Assembly (NCBI GenBank): GCA_017459345.1
Contig: JAFUDC010000007.1
Location: 1-58,087 of the forward strand
DNA length: 58,087 nucleotides
Direction: 5' to 3'
From: Eubacterium sp.
GTDB lineage: Bacteria > Bacillota > Clostridia > Lachnospirales > Lachnospiraceae
Shown: piece by piece, positions 45,120 through 55,564 of the stretch
How positions within the stretch are numbered: the stretch's first letter is position 1
How the letters are laid out: each line of letters starts with the position of its first letter
Notes under the pieces: model-generated
The model's database searches: none
Told to the model about the DNA's origin: nothing
What the model saw: the letters and a program-made list of their open reading frames with translations, nothing else
Program-made: the position numbers and the translations under genes

Positions 45120-48044
45120 ATGCTTAACATAGAAGCATTAAAAGAATATATGCTGCTGCAGCACAGAAAGATTGAGGAGCTTAACGGTGACGGATACCTT
45201 TTTCGCCATATCGTTTCAGGCGCCCGGGTGCTGCTTATCGATAACGACGACAAGAACAAGGTGTTCTCCATTGCCTTCAGAACACCGCCGGCCGATGATA
45301 CCGGCGTAGCTCATATCCTGGAGCACTCGGTTCTGTGCGGGTCTGAGAAGTTTCCCTCCAAGGATCCCTTTGTGGAGCTGGCCAAGGGCTCTCTTAACAC
45401 ATTTCTTAATGCCATGACCTATCCGGATAAAACCGTTTACCCCATTGCCAGCTGCAATGACAAGGATTATCACAATCTTATGCATGTCTATCTGGATGCG
45501 GTTTTCCATCCCAATATCTACAGGAAGGAAGAGATCATGCAGCAGGAGGGCTGGCATTATGAGATGAATGACAAGGACGATGAGCTTAAGTTCAACGGGG
45601 TGGTTTACAACGAGATGAAGGGAGTCTTCTCCTCACCGGATGATGTGCTTGCAAGAAGGATCCAGTCCTCCCTGCTTAAGGATACCCCCTATGCCTTCGA
45701 ATCCGGCGGAGATCCCGATGCCATCCCGGAGCTTACCAGGGAGGGCTTCCTGAGCTTCCACAGCAGATATTATCATCCTTCCAACAGCTACATTTACCTC
45801 TATGGCGATGTGGACTTTGAGAAGGAACTGACATTTATCCATGAAGAGTACTTAAAAGATTATAAGGCAGAGGAGATTGACTCCCGTATTCCCCTTCAGT
45901 CAGCCTACTCCGCTCCGGTGAAGGTGGAGGATACCTACTCGGTATCTGAGGATGAGGGTGACAAGGACGGCATCTTCCTAAGCTATAACGTAGTCTGCGG
46001 CAGGAGCTGCGACGCTGAGCTTATGCTGGGACTTCAGCTTCTGGACTATGTGCTGCTTTCCATGCCGGGGGCACCTGTTAAGCAGGCCCTGATCGATGCC
46101 GGCATCGGCAAGGAGGTGGAGAGCAGCTTTGATCCGGGGATCCAGCAGCCGGTTTACTCCATCATTGTGAAGAATGTCGGGAAGGGCAGAGAGCAGGATT
46201 TCATCCGGATACTGGAGACAGAGCTTAAGAAGCTGGCGGCAGAGGGCATCGACCGCCGGGCTATCCGGTCTGCCATCAACAGTTTTGAGTTTAAGTACAG
46301 AGAGGCCAATTTCGGGCGGAATCCCAAGGGCCTGATCTACGGCCTGAACTTCCTCAATACCTGGCTCTACGACGACGCCAGGGCTATGGACCTTTCCGAT
46401 ACTCTCACTCCGCTTAATTCCCTGAAGGCCAAGGTGGATGCAGGATATTTTGAGGGATTAGTCACTACTTATCTGCTGGAGAATACCCATAAGGCCTACG
46501 TCAACCTCTACCCGGAAGCAGGGAAGAATGAGAAGATGGAGGAGACCCTTAAGCAGCAGCTTGCCCGGGTCAAGGCCTCCCTTAACAAGAAGCAGATATA
46601 TTACCTTACCGAAGAGACCAGGAAGCTGAGAGAGTTCCAGGAGACTCCCTCCACCCAGGAGGAGCTTGAGAAGATCCCCATGCTGTCCATCTCGGATATC
46701 CCAAGAGAGGTTTCTCCCTACCGGAATGAGGAGAAGACCATAGGGGGAGTATCTGCGGTTATTCATGATTACCATACCAATGGGATCGTCTACATGGATT
46801 ACAGCTTCGACTACAGCGACCTGCCCTATGAGCTGATTCCCTATGCCACCATGCTTGTGGAGCTCCTGCGGTATGTGGATACCTCCGAGCACAGCTATAA
46901 TGAGCTTGCCACGGAGATTAATTTGAAGATCGGCGGAATCTCTTTCTCCACCGGTATCTACCCCCTCTTCTGGAAGAGGGACGGCTTCCGCCCCAGCTTC
47001 AGCATCCGGATGAAATGTATGGAAGACCAGATAGAGGATGGCATGAGTATCATGAAAGAGATCCTCTTTTCTTCCAGACTGAACGATTATAAGAGGATCC
47101 GGGAAATCGTATCAGAGCTCCGGTCCAAGATGGATGCCCGTATCCCGGCAGCAGGTCATGTCTATGCAGCCAACAGGGTTCTGTCCTACGCAGACCCCCT
47201 TATGCGCTACAAGGACCTGGCAGAGGGACTGGATTTCTATGATTTTATCAAGGATTTTGATGATCATTTTGATGAGAAGAAGGTGGAATTCTCCAACCAG
47301 ATGATGAGGGCTTCCCAGTGCATTTTCCGCAAGGAGAATCTGACCCTGGGACTGACCGGTGCTTTTGACTTTGAACGGCTGCTGGGAGAGGAGCTTGCAT
47401 CCTTTGCAGCTATGCTATACGATACACCCTGTGTTAAGGCGGTTCCCCAGCTGCAGCCGGTCAAGCTTAATGAGGGCTTCAGGACCTCCAGCAAGGTCCA
47501 GTATGTGGCAGCGGGCGGACGGTTTGAGTCCGATGACTGTCCCTACACCGGGGCACTTAGGGTACTTCGCACCATCCTGTCCTATGATTATCTCTGGGTC
47601 AATGTCCGGGTGACCGGCGGAGCCTACGGCAGCATGTGCGGCTTTTCCAGAAACGGCTACGGTTATTTTACTTCCTACCGGGATCCCAACCTGACAGAAA
47701 CGCTGGATATCTATCAGAAGGCAGCGGACTACGTGAGGAACTTTGAGGCAAGCGACCGGGATATGACCAAGTATATCATCGGTACCGTAAGCGGCATGGA
47801 TCAGCCTTTAGAGCCTGTGGCATTGGGCGACCGGTCATTTGCCGCCTACCAGTCCGGGATGACCGTGGATATTGTGCAGAAGGAGAGAGACCAGGTTCTT
47901 ACTACCGACCAGGAGACTATTCGTCATCTTGCCCCATATATAGAGAACATGATCGGGGGAGGGGCTATCTGCGCCATCGGTAATGAGAAAAAGGTGAGTG
48001 AGGCGGAGGAAGTTTTCGGACAGCTTCGAAGCCTGACACAGTAA
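45120..48044 (+). CDS. M16C-type metallopeptidase (presequence-protease/falcilysin-like)
   Basis: A 974-residue single-chain, four-lobed zinc peptidase. The inverted zinc motif HILEH (65-69) and a downstream glutamate in YNEMKGVFSSPDD mark the active N-terminal lobe; the second half has lost the motif, as usual, and includes the M16C-associated region with GGAYGSMCGFSRNGYGYF. Relatives degrade peptides of about 10-65 residues inside a closed chamber. There is no signal peptide, so it works in the cytoplasm. AGGAGG lies close to the ATG. Confidence 0.93.
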   Translation: MLNIEALKEYMLLQHRKIEELNGDGYLFRHIVSGARVLLIDNDDKNKVFSIAFRTPPADDTGVAHILEHSVLCGSEKFPSKDPFVELAKGSLNTFLNAMTYPDKTVYPIASCNDKDYHNLMHVYLDAVFHPNIYRKEEIMQQEGWHYEMNDKDDELKFNGVVYNEMKGVFSSPDDVLARRIQSSLLKDTPYAFESGGDPDAIPELTREGFLSFHSRYYHPSNSYIYLYGDVDFEKELTFIHEEYLKDYKAEEIDSRIPLQSAYSAPVKVEDTYSVSEDEGDKDGIFLSYNVVCGRSCDAELMLGLQLLDYVLLSMPGAPVKQALIDAGIGKEVESSFDPGIQQPVYSIIVKNVGKGREQDFIRILETELKKLAAEGIDRRAIRSAINSFEFKYREANFGRNPKGLIYGLNFLNTWLYDDARAMDLSDTLTPLNSLKAKVDAGYFEGLVTTYLLENTHKAYVNLYPEAGKNEKMEETLKQQLARVKASLNKKQIYYLTEETRKLREFQETPSTQEELEKIPMLSISDIPREVSPYRNEEKTIGGVSAVIHDYHTNGIVYMDYSFDYSDLPYELIPYATMLVELLRYVDTSEHSYNELATEINLKIGGISFSTGIYPLFWKRDGFRPSFSIRMKCMEDQIEDGMSIMKEILFSSRLNDYKRIREIVSELRSKMDARIPAAGHVYAANRVLSYADPLMRYKDLAEGLDFYDFIKDFDDHFDEKKVEFSNQMMRASQCIFRKENLTLGLTGAFDFERLLGEELASFAAMLYDTPCVKAVPQLQPVKLNEGFRTSSKVQYVAAGGRFESDDCPYTGALRVLRTILSYDYLWVNVRVTGGAYGSMCGFSRNGYGYFTSYRDPNLTETLDIYQKAADYVRNFEASDRDMTKYIIGTVSGMDQPLEPVALGDRSFAAYQSGMTVDIVQKERDQVLTTDQETIRHLAPYIENMIGGGAICAIGNEKKVSEAEEVFGQLRSLTQ

Positions 48045-48053
48045 TTAGAACAT

Positions 48054-48316
48054 GTTAAAACTTCCGATAATCATTGCTTTGATATATACTGACAGAACAT
48101 ATTATCAGAAGATTACAGACCTCAAAAACTGACAATTTCTAAAGCTCGCAAATCTAATTACCTATTAACGGTCTGCTCCGCTGAAACCACGCTCCACAGA
48201 CCGAGTAAAAGATTTGCTCGCTTTGAAATTCCAGCAGTTTTTTCAAACAGTAATCTTCTTGATAATATGTTCGATATCAGCATATATACAAAATTAATTA
48301 TATCGGAAGTTTCAAC
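48054..48316. repeat. 263-bp imperfect palindrome (MITE-like element or long hairpin RNA)
   Basis: The ends are near-exact inverted repeats: GTTAAAACTTCCGATA (48054-48069) against TATCGGAAGTTTCAAC (48301-48316), one mismatch. Inward, 48096-48116 pairs with 48250-48271 (one bulge), AAAAACTG (48124) with CAGTTTTT (48235), AATTTC with GAAATT, AAAGC with GCTTT, GCAAATCT (48148) with AGATTTGC (48210), and CGGTCTG (48169) with CAGACCG (48197). It fills the gene-free gap before era and encodes no credible protein. No clear target-site duplication is seen. Confidence 0.8.
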
Positions 48317-48339
48317 AATAAAGATTTACAGGAACGAAT

Positions 48340-49245
48340 ATGAAAAACAATTTCAAATCAGGATTTGTGACGATAATAGGAAGACCCAATGTGGGCAAGT
48401 CCACATTGATGAACCGGCTCATCGGCCAGAAGATTGCCATCACCTCCAGCAAGGCCCAGACCACTCGGAACCGGATTCAGACGGTCTATACCAATGAAGA
48501 GGGACAGATTGTATTTCTGGATACGCCGGGTATCAACCAGGCTAAGAATAAGCTGGGGGATTATATGCTGATGGCGGCGGAGCGCACTCTGAATGAGGTG
48601 GACCTGGTGCTCTGGCTGGTGGAACCGACCACCTACATCGGTGCCGGGGAGAAATACATCATCGAAAAGCTTGCCAATGTAAAGACGCCCGTCTTTCTGG
48701 TGATCAACAAGACGGATAAGGCCTCCGAGGAGGAGGTCCTGCAGTCCATCGTGGCCTACAAGGACCAGGTGAATTTTGCCGAGATCATCCCGGTGAGTGC
48801 CTTAAAGGGGGATAATACGGATGATCTGGTGAAGACCATTTTCGCCTATCTGCCCCAGGGTCCCATGTACTATGATGAGGATACCATCACGGACCAGCCT
48901 GAGAGGCAGATTGTGGCCGAGCTCATAAGGGAGAAGGCCCTGCGCAACTTAAATCAGGAGATTCCTCATGGGATTGCCGTGGTCATTGACCGGATGAAGA
49001 ACCGGAAGAAGGGGGATATCGTCGATATCGAGGCAACCATCGTCTGTGAGAGGGATTCCCACAAGGGGATCATTATCGGAAAGAAGGGAGCCATGTTGAA
49101 GGAAATCGGAAGCCAGGCCCGGGTGGAGATGGAGAACCTGCTGGATACCAGGGTCAACTTAAAGCTCTGGGTTAAGGTGAAGAAGGACTGGCGTGACAGT
49201 GATATGCTTCTTAAAAACTATGGCTTTGATAAACGGGATCTGTAA
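48340..49245 (+). CDS. era: Ribosome-assembly GTPase Era
   Basis: A 301-residue Era GTPase that binds the 3' end of 16S rRNA during 30S maturation. G domain motifs are IIGRPNVGKSTLMN (13-26), FLDTPGINQAKNKLG, and VINKTDKA; the KH domain has CERDSHKGIIIGKKGAMLKEIGSQAR, and the protein ends LLKNYGFDKRDL. AGGAA precedes the start. The gene begins 23 bases after the palindromic element, so its promoter probably lies within that element (TTGATA 48259-48264 with TATATA 18 bases on). Confidence 0.96.
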   Translation: MKNNFKSGFVTIIGRPNVGKSTLMNRLIGQKIAITSSKAQTTRNRIQTVYTNEEGQIVFLDTPGINQAKNKLGDYMLMAAERTLNEVDLVLWLVEPTTYIGAGEKYIIEKLANVKTPVFLVINKTDKASEEEVLQSIVAYKDQVNFAEIIPVSALKGDNTDDLVKTIFAYLPQGPMYYDEDTITDQPERQIVAELIREKALRNLNQEIPHGIAVVIDRMKNRKKGDIVDIEATIVCERDSHKGIIIGKKGAMLKEIGSQARVEMENLLDTRVNLKLWVKVKKDWRDSDMLLKNYGFDKRDL

Positions 49246-49991
49246 TGATGAGAGACCAGGTACCCCTTACCGGGATCGTGCTTTCCGTCTTTCCCATCGG
49301 GGAGAATGACCGGAGGCTCACGATCCTGTCCAAAGAGAGGGGAAAGATACAGGTATTTGCCAGAGGCTGCCGCAAGCCCAATCATCCGCTGTTTGGGGCC
49401 ACGCAGCCTCTGATATATTGTGAGTTCATGATCAGCGAGGGCAGGTCAGTCAATTATCTGAATTCCGCAGAGATCAGAGATACCTTTCCATGGCTGAAGG
49501 AGGATTATGATTCCATCTGCTACAGCTCTTATTTCAGTGAGCTGGCAGAGTATTTTACCGTGGAGGGGATGGATGAGCGTAATATCCTGAATCTGCTCTT
49601 TGTCACCTTCAAGGCCATGGAGAAGCGGCAGATTTCCCTGCCCCTGATCCGGCGGATCTATGAATACAGGATCCTTGCCTTCTACGGGATCGGACTGGAG
49701 GTCTTCTCCTGCCTGTCCTGCGGAAGAGAGGAAGACCTGAATACCCTATCCATCGGTCAGGGAGGGGTTTTCTGTGATAATTGCAGGGATAAGATAGGGG
49801 ATACGCGCCTGCATCCTGCTGCCCTCACACCGGCCCTCCTCTATGCCCTTCAGTATGTGGCAGCAGCCCCCCTGAATAAGCTGTATGCATTTAATCTTAC
49901 CGAGGAGGTTTTCGCGGAATTCGCCTGGATCGTCAGGCATTTTATGAGATTGCATGTGGATCATGCTTTTCGTTCGGAAAAAATGTTGTAA
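49245..49991 (+). CDS. recO: DNA repair protein RecO
   Basis: A 248-residue RecO, which helps load RecA on gapped DNA. The N-terminal OB fold begins VPLTGIVLSVFPIGENDRRLTILSKERGKIQVFARGCRKPN; the zinc-finger cysteines are CLSCG and CDNC (about 157-180). The start overlaps the era stop (TAATGATG), with two adjacent ATGs to choose from (49245 or 49248). era-recO pairing is typical of Firmicutes. Confidence 0.94.
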   Translation: MMRDQVPLTGIVLSVFPIGENDRRLTILSKERGKIQVFARGCRKPNHPLFGATQPLIYCEFMISEGRSVNYLNSAEIRDTFPWLKEDYDSICYSSYFSELAEYFTVEGMDERNILNLLFVTFKAMEKRQISLPLIRRIYEYRILAFYGIGLEVFSCLSCGREEDLNTLSIGQGGVFCDNCRDKIGDTRLHPAALTPALLYALQYVAAAPLNKLYAFNLTEEVFAEFAWIVRHFMRLHVDHAFRSEKML

Positions 49992-49997
49992 AAAACC

Positions 49998-50026
49998 TTG
50001 AAATGTCATCAATGACAAGGTAGAAT
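49998..50026 (+). promoter_or_regulatory. Promoter of glyS with palindromic spacer
   Basis: TTGAAA (49998-50003), 17-base spacer, TAGAAT (50021-50026). The spacer contains TGTCATcaATGACA (50004-50017), a palindrome placed where a repressor could sit. No T-box leader is present. Confidence 0.7.
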
Positions 50027-50069
50027 AAAGAACAGTTTATAAATATTCAAGAAAATGAGGTATAAAAGC

Positions 50070-51458
50070 ATGGAAAAAACTATGGATAAGATCATCGCAC
50101 TGGCCAAAGCACGCGGATTTGTTTATCAGGGCTCTGAGATTTACGGCGGTCTGGCCAACACATGGGATTACGGTAATCTCGGCGTGGAGCTGAAGAACAA
50201 TGTAAAGCGTGCCTGGTGGAAGAAGTTCATCCAGGAGAGCCCATACAATGTTGGCGTAGATTGTGCCATCCTGATGAATCCCCAGACCTGGCTGGCTTCC
50301 GGACATCTCGGCGGTTTCTCTGATCCTCTTATGGACTGCAAGGAGTGTAAGGAGCGCTTCCGGGCAGACCAGCTGATCGAAGACTATGCCAAGACCAACG
50401 GCATCACCATCGAGGGTTCTATCGATGGCTGGAGCCAGGAGCAGATGAAGGCCTTTGTGGATGACAACCAGATTCCATGTCCGAGCTGCGGCAAGCACAA
50501 CTTCACGGATATCCGTCAGTTCAACCTGATGTTCAAGACCTTCCAGGGTGTAACCGAGGATGCAAAGTCTACTGTATACCTGCGTCCCGAGACCGCCCAG
50601 GGTATCTTTGTCAACTTTAAGAATGTTCAGAGGACTTCCAGAAAGAAGATCCCCTTTGGTATCGGCCAGATCGGCAAGTCCTTCCGAAACGAGATCACAC
50701 CCGGCAACTTTACCTTCCGTACCAGAGAGTTCGAGCAGATGGAGCTGGAGTTCTTCTGCAAGCCGGATACAGACCTTGAGTGGTTTGCCTACTGGAAGGA
50801 TTACTGCGTAAACTGGTTAAAGAACCTGGGTCTTAAGGATGAGGAGATGCGGATCCGCGATCATGAGAAGGAAGAGCTGTCCCATTATTCCAAGGCAACC
50901 TCCGACATCGAGTTCCTCTTCCCCTTCGGCTGGGGCGAGCTCTGGGGTATCGCTGACCGTACAGACTTTGACCTGACCCAGCATCAGGAGTACTCCAAGG
51001 TGGATATGTCCTACTTCGACGATGAGGAGAAGAGAAAGTATATCCCCTATGTCATCGAGCCTTCCCTGGGCGCAGACCGTGTGACCCTGGCCTTCCTGTG
51101 TGCAGCCTACGATGAGGAGGAGATCAAGGAGGGTGATGTGAGAACTGTTCTTCACTTCCATCCGGCCCTGGCTCCGGTTAAGATCGGTGTCCTGCCTCTT
51201 TCCAAGAAGCTCAACGAAGGCGCAGAGAAGATCTATCAGGAACTGATCAAGACCTGGAACTGCGAGTACGATGATCGCGGCAATATCGGCAAGAGATATC
51301 GTCGTCAGGATGAGATCGGCACTCCCTACTGCATTACCTATGACTTCGATTCCCAGGAAGATGGAGCAGTGACAGTCCGCGATCGTGACACCATGGAGCA
51401 GGAGCGCGTAAAGATCGAAGATCTGCAGGCATATTTTGAAGAAAAACTGGCATTTTAA
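50070..51458 (+). CDS. glyS: Glycyl-tRNA synthetase, dimeric class II type
   Basis: A 462-residue alpha2-type glycyl-tRNA synthetase. It has the N-terminal [25 protein letters not shown], catalytic motif 2 around [33 protein letters not shown], motif 3 in [12 protein letters not shown], and an anticodon-binding domain from about residue 360 ([23 protein letters not shown]). The frame begins at 50055, but GAGG at 50057-50060 and the family start favour 50070. Confidence 0.95.
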   Translation: MEKTMDKIIALAKARGFVYQGSEIYGGLANTWDYGNLGVELKNNVKRAWWKKFIQESPYNVGVDCAILMNPQTWLASGHLGGFSDPLMDCKECKERFRADQLIEDYAKTNGITIEGSIDGWSQEQMKAFVDDNQIPCPSCGKHNFTDIRQFNLMFKTFQGVTEDAKSTVYLRPETAQGIFVNFKNVQRTSRKKIPFGIGQIGKSFRNEITPGNFTFRTREFEQMELEFFCKPDTDLEWFAYWKDYCVNWLKNLGLKDEEMRIRDHEKEELSHYSKATSDIEFLFPFGWGELWGIADRTDFDLTQHQEYSKVDMSYFDDEEKRKYIPYVIEPSLGADRVTLAFLCAAYDEEEIKEGDVRTVLHFHPALAPVKIGVLPLSKKLNEGAEKIYQELIKTWNCEYDDRGNIGKRYRRQDEIGTPYCITYDFDSQEDGAVTVRDRDTMEQERVKIEDLQAYFEEKLAF

Positions 51459-51479
51459 TTATAAAGAGTAATTATTGGC

Positions 51480-51522
51480 AGGGCGCGCACCGGTTTTTCA
51501 CGGTGTACGCCCTACTTTTGTT
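51480..51522 (+). terminator. Terminator of glyS
   Basis: AGGGCGCGCACCG (51480-51492) pairs with CGGTGTACGCCCT (51501-51513) with one mismatch and one G-U, then CTACTTTTG. Confidence 0.7.
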
Positions 51523-51553
51523 ATCCATTACCACAAGGAAAGGAATCATATAG

Positions 51554-53647
51554 ATGAAGACAGATGTTAAGGCAATTTTCGGGGAAAATGTATTCAATGA
51601 TGCGGTGATGAAGGAGCGTCTTCCCAAGGCTGCTTACAAGAAGATGAAGGCAACCATTGAGGCCGGCGCGGACTTAGATCCCGAGGTGGCGGATATTGTC
51701 GCCCATGAGATGAAGGAGTGGGCCCTGGAAAAGGGGGCCACACATTTTACCCACTGGTTTCAGCCTCTGACCGGTATCACGGCGGAAAAACATGATGCCT
51801 TCATCGACCCCCAGGACGATGGGAGGACCCTGCTGCGCTTCTCCGGCAAGGAGCTGATCCGGGGAGAGGCCGATGCTTCCTCCTTTCCTTCCGGGGGACT
51901 GCGGGCTACCTTTGAGGCCAGAGGTTATACCGCCTGGGACTGCACCTCACCCGCCTTCATCAAAGAGACGCCTCACTCCACGATTCTGTGTATTCCCACG
52001 GCCTTCTGTTCCTATAAGGGTGAGGCTATGGATAAGAAGACGCCTCTCCTTCGGTCCATGCAGGCTATCGATATACAGGCCATGCGGATCGTCCGCCTCT
52101 TCGGCAATACCACAGCAAAGCATGTTATGGTGTCTGTGGGGGCAGAGCAGGAGTATTTTCTGGTAGATAAAGAGCTTTTCTTAAAGAGAAAGGATCTGAT
52201 ATTTACCGGCAGAACCCTCTTTGGGGCCATGCCCCCCAAGGGACAGGAGATGGATGACCACTATTTCGGTGCCATTCCGGAACGGATTCTGGGCTTTATG
52301 AGTGATTTTAACAAGGAGATGTGGAAGCTGGGCATTGCAGCAAAGACCCAGCATAATGAGGTGGCGCCCGCCCAGCATGAGATAGCACCGATCTATAGTC
52401 AGAATAACATTGCAACAGACCACAACCAGCTGATGATGGAGACTGCCCAGAGGGTTGCCGAGGAGCATGGCCTTAAGTGTCTTCTCCATGAGAAGCCCTT
52501 CGCAGGAATCAACGGGTCCGGCAAGCATAATAACTGGTCCCTCTGCACCGATGAGGGAGAGAATCTTCTGGATCCGGGCAAGACCCCCCATGAAAATATC
52601 AAGTTTCTTCTCTTTATTGCCGCCATGATGCGGGCAGTGGATGATTACGCAGACCTTCTCAGGGTTTCCGCCTCCACACCGGGCAATGACCACCGTCTGG
52701 GGGCCAACGAGGCACCGCCGGCCATCATCTCCATGTTTTTGGGAGAGCAGCTGGATGATGTGATCGAACAGTTTGAGTCCTCCGGGGAAGCCACCAGCTC
52801 CCTGGTGGGAGAAGAGTATGTGTCAGGTGTGCACTCCCTGCCTCATTTCAGGAAGGATGCCACTGACCGTAACCGGACCTCTCCCTTTGCCTTCACCGGC
52901 AATAAGTTTGAGTTCCGTATGGTGGGTTCCACCCAGTCCATCGCAGACCCCAACATCGTCCTTAACACCGCGGTGGCAGATGTTTTGTGCGATATGGCCG
53001 ACCAGCTGGAGGAGGCTGCGAAAAGGGATGAGTTCGGCATCGCCTGCCATAATCTGATCAAGGAGACCATGTCCGCCCACCAGAGGATCATTTTCGGAGG
53101 GAACGGCTACTCCGAAGAATGGATCAGGGAGGCAGAAAAAAGGGGACTGCCCAACATTACCTGCATGGTGGATGCCATTCCGGCCCTGCTGACCCCCAAG
53201 TCCATTGAGCTTTTTGAAAAGCATGGTGTATTCACTGAGGCGGAGCTTAGCTCCCGGGCAGAGATTCTCTATGAGAATTATTCCAAGACCATACATATTG
53301 AGGCCCTGGCTATGATCGATATGGCAAAGAAGCAGATTCTTCCGGCCTCCATCAAGTATCAGACCAGCCTCGGGTCCTCCATCAACACCTTACGGACGGC
53401 AACACCCGACCTGGATACCTCGGTTCAGGTAGCCCTCATGAATGACATCAATGAGAATGTAAAGAAAATGTATGCGGCCATTGCTGATCTTGAGAAGAAG
53501 ACCCGGGCTGCCGAGCATATGGAAGAGGGAGAGGTCCAGGCCTGCTACTATCATGATGTGGTGTGTGAGGCCATGGAGACACTCAGGGCTCCGGCGGATA
53601 AGCTGGAGATGCTGGTGGCCAAGGAAGACTGGCCGATTCCAAGCTAT
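51554..53647 (+). CDS. glnN: Type III glutamine synthetase, last residues lost at a sequence junction
   Basis: GSIII makes glutamine from glutamate, ammonia and ATP and is much larger than GSI. Residues 1-698 match the family: [89 protein letters not shown], and a late DWPIPSY. Family members normally go on for only a few residues (of the type GDLLFEV). Here, right after Tyr698, the frame runs into GC-rich DNA and stays open to 55957 without any meaning. The true stop codon is therefore missing; with the foreign tail the frame is a false 1,467-residue fusion. Confidence 0.9.
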
Positions 53648-53648
53648 C
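53641..53648. other. Breakpoint between two genomic backgrounds
   Basis: The shared bases AAGCTAT lie where two coding frames meet: upstream the GSIII frame, downstream a different frame that ends a GC-rich gene. Base composition and codon use change at once. No transposase, integrase, tRNA or long repeat is at the join. Confidence 0.85.
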
Positions 53649-53705
53649 GACCTGAAGGACGCCGTGGGCCTGGTGGGCAAGCTGAAGGGCCTGTTCGGGA
53701 AATAA
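53643..53705 (+). CDS. 3' end of an unknown gene from the GC-rich background
   Basis: Only the last 20 codons are present, ending [20 protein letters not shown] and TAA. The segment is an amphipathic helix rich in Leu, Gly and Lys and is too short to identify. It is followed by a strong terminator, as expected for a true gene end. Confidence 0.6.
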   Translation, partial: AIDLKDAVGLVGKLKGLFGK

Positions 53706-53716
53706 TGACCCCCATG

Positions 53717-53751
53717 GAAAGCGGCCGGCGCAGAGCGCGTCGGCCGCTTTC
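53717..53751. terminator. Terminator in the GC-rich block
   Basis: GAAAGCGGCCG (53717-53727) pairs with CGGCCGCTTTC (53741-53751), with an inner GCGC/GCGC stem; it lies between two converging genes and probably serves both. Confidence 0.8.
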
Positions 53752-53752
53752 T

Positions 53753-55561
53753 CTATGGGCCCGCCTCGACGGGGGCCTCGGTGACGCCTGCGCCGACGTT
53801 GGGCACGAACTGGGAGTAGACGAAGTCCACCCCGAAGCACGTGAGCAGCAGCAGGCACGCGGGGACGAGTATCCTGGGCTTGACCCGTATCACCATCGCG
53901 TCGATGACGGGGATGAGCAGGTACACCGCCGCCATGCCGCCCACGGCGAACACCGCCAGCCCCTCGCCGCAGATGCGGCCGTTGAGGTTCAAAAAGTACC
54001 CGGTGTAGTCCCACCAGCGCATGCCCCGGGACAGCTCCAGGAAGTAGGAGGTCATGTACTCCACAAAGCCGCACAGCGCCACGATGGCGACGGCCTCGAG
54101 GATGGGCTTTTGCCTGACCCTGTACAGCAGCACCGCGATCAGCACCACGCCGCCACCGTAGATGGGCAGCCACGGGCCGTGGAGCGCGCCGCGGTTGGCG
54201 AACTCGCCGTCGGTGATGAAGTGCAGCGCCACCTCCCACACCCAGCCCACGACGCAGAACGCGAAGAACACCACGATCAGCGTCCAGACGGTGCAGGGGG
54301 CCAGGTAGTTGACCCGGCCGGTCAGCGCCGCGGCCTCCCGGTCCCAAAGCGGGTTCATGCGCTGGGGATAGGCCTCGCCGTTCATCTCCTGCATGCCCAC
54401 CCGGGCCTGGTGCCGCAGGCCCTCCTGTCGGCTGTACACCCGCTTCTCCATCAGCGTGCCCAGCCACAGGCCGAAGTTCCGGGCAAAGAACCGCTGGCGG
54501 GGCGTGAGCATGACGATGTCCTCGTCGATCAGGTCCTGGCGGCGGGCGATGTCCGCGTAGCGCTGCCGAAGCGTCCCGGGGTCGGCGCGCTCGAACAGGC
54601 AGGCGTCGTTCAACAGCGCCGCGCCCTCGATGCCCCGTTCGATGGCCTCTTGCCTGCGCAGGGCGTAGAACTCGGTCAGCGCGGCCAAGCGATAGGGCAG
54701 CCCCCACAGCGCCTCCGCCGCGCCGAAGGTCACGAAGCCCAGCGCCCGCCACCCGGCGAAGGACAGCTCCAGCAGGAAGCACTCCCACTTGTGGCCGTCC
54801 ATCATGCGCCGGGACAGGGCGATGGCGTCCTTCGGGCGGATGTCCGGGTTTTCGGCGGCGATGAAGGGCACCAGCCGGTAGGAGAAGGACTTGACGACGC
54901 CGCCCACGATTGTCATCCACCAGAGCGTCTCGTACACGGACTTCAGCAGCAGCGTCATGGACACCCGTGTCCACCGGCGCACGGCCTTGAAGTGGAGCAG
55001 GTGGCCCAGCGGCACCGCCTTGTAGGTCCGGGCCTCCAGCATCACCCGGCGCACCACGGCGGCGAGCACGTTCTTGAAGAACACCCACACCGCGGCGTAG
55101 ACTACCAGGCTGCCTATTATCAGCAGCGCCGCCGAGAGGGTGCCCGAGTGGGACACGGAGAACAGCGCCGCGCCGACCATGGCGGTCAGCCGCCCGGAGT
55201 TGACGTCGTTGATGAGCGCGGCCAGCACGCCGCGCTGATGGCCCAGCATGGCGTTGGGGTCGCTCTCGTCCACGATGGCCTGGAGCCGCGCGTCGGCCTG
55301 TTGTCGGCCCGCGTCGGCGTCGCCGTTCAGCAGGGCGTCCAGCACCGCGCCGGTGGCGGTGGCGTCGCCGTCGTGCAGGCCTTCGGCGTCGGGCTGGATC
55401 TCCTGGCCGGTCAGCGCGTCGTACCAGGTCTGGGCCTGGGAGATCAGGCCGGAGAACTCCGTGCCGACCAGTATCGCCACCGCGCACACCGCCACCAGCA
55501 GCACGTAATGCCGCTTGACGGTGCGCCGCGCCCGGCGCTTGATGTCCTTGAATTCATTCAT
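53753..55561 (-). CDS. DUF975 / putative ABC-transporter type IV (CmpB) fusion membrane protein
   Basis: A 602-residue membrane protein with two unrelated parts. The N-terminal part (to about 290) is DUF975-like: [20 protein letters not shown], one early membrane segment, a polar extracytoplasmic stretch (about 45-125), further helices and the signature [22 protein letters not shown]. The C-terminal part (about 410-580) has five membrane segments and the CmpB-type motifs [29 protein letters not shown] and [20 protein letters not shown]. Function is unknown. Its SD (CAGGAG) lies in the end of the upstream phosphoesterase gene, so the pair is coupled. Codon use is strongly GC3. Confidence 0.8.
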   Translation of the reverse strand: MNEFKDIKRRARRTVKRHYVLLVAVCAVAILVGTEFSGLISQAQTWYDALTGQEIQPDAEGLHDGDATATGAVLDALLNGDADAGRQQADARLQAIVDESDPNAMLGHQRGVLAALINDVNSGRLTAMVGAALFSVSHSGTLSAALLIIGSLVVYAAVWVFFKNVLAAVVRRVMLEARTYKAVPLGHLLHFKAVRRWTRVSMTLLLKSVYETLWWMTIVGGVVKSFSYRLVPFIAAENPDIRPKDAIALSRRMMDGHKWECFLLELSFAGWRALGFVTFGAAEALWGLPYRLAALTEFYALRRQEAIERGIEGAALLNDACLFERADPGTLRQRYADIARRQDLIDEDIVMLTPRQRFFARNFGLWLGTLMEKRVYSRQEGLRHQARVGMQEMNGEAYPQRMNPLWDREAAALTGRVNYLAPCTVWTLIVVFFAFCVVGWVWEVALHFITDGEFANRGALHGPWLPIYGGGVVLIAVLLYRVRQKPILEAVAIVALCGFVEYMTSYFLELSRGMRWWDYTGYFLNLNGRICGEGLAVFAVGGMAAVYLLIPVIDAMVIRVKPRILVPACLLLLTCFGVDFVYSQFVPNVGAGVTEAPVEAGP

Positions 55562-55564
55562 GGA

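Noticed and set aside
53583-55487. 634-residue minus-strand frame rich in Arg, Gly and Ala
   Set aside because: Shifted shadow of the DUF975/CmpB gene; its composition is typical of an out-of-frame GC-rich sequence and it has no domains.
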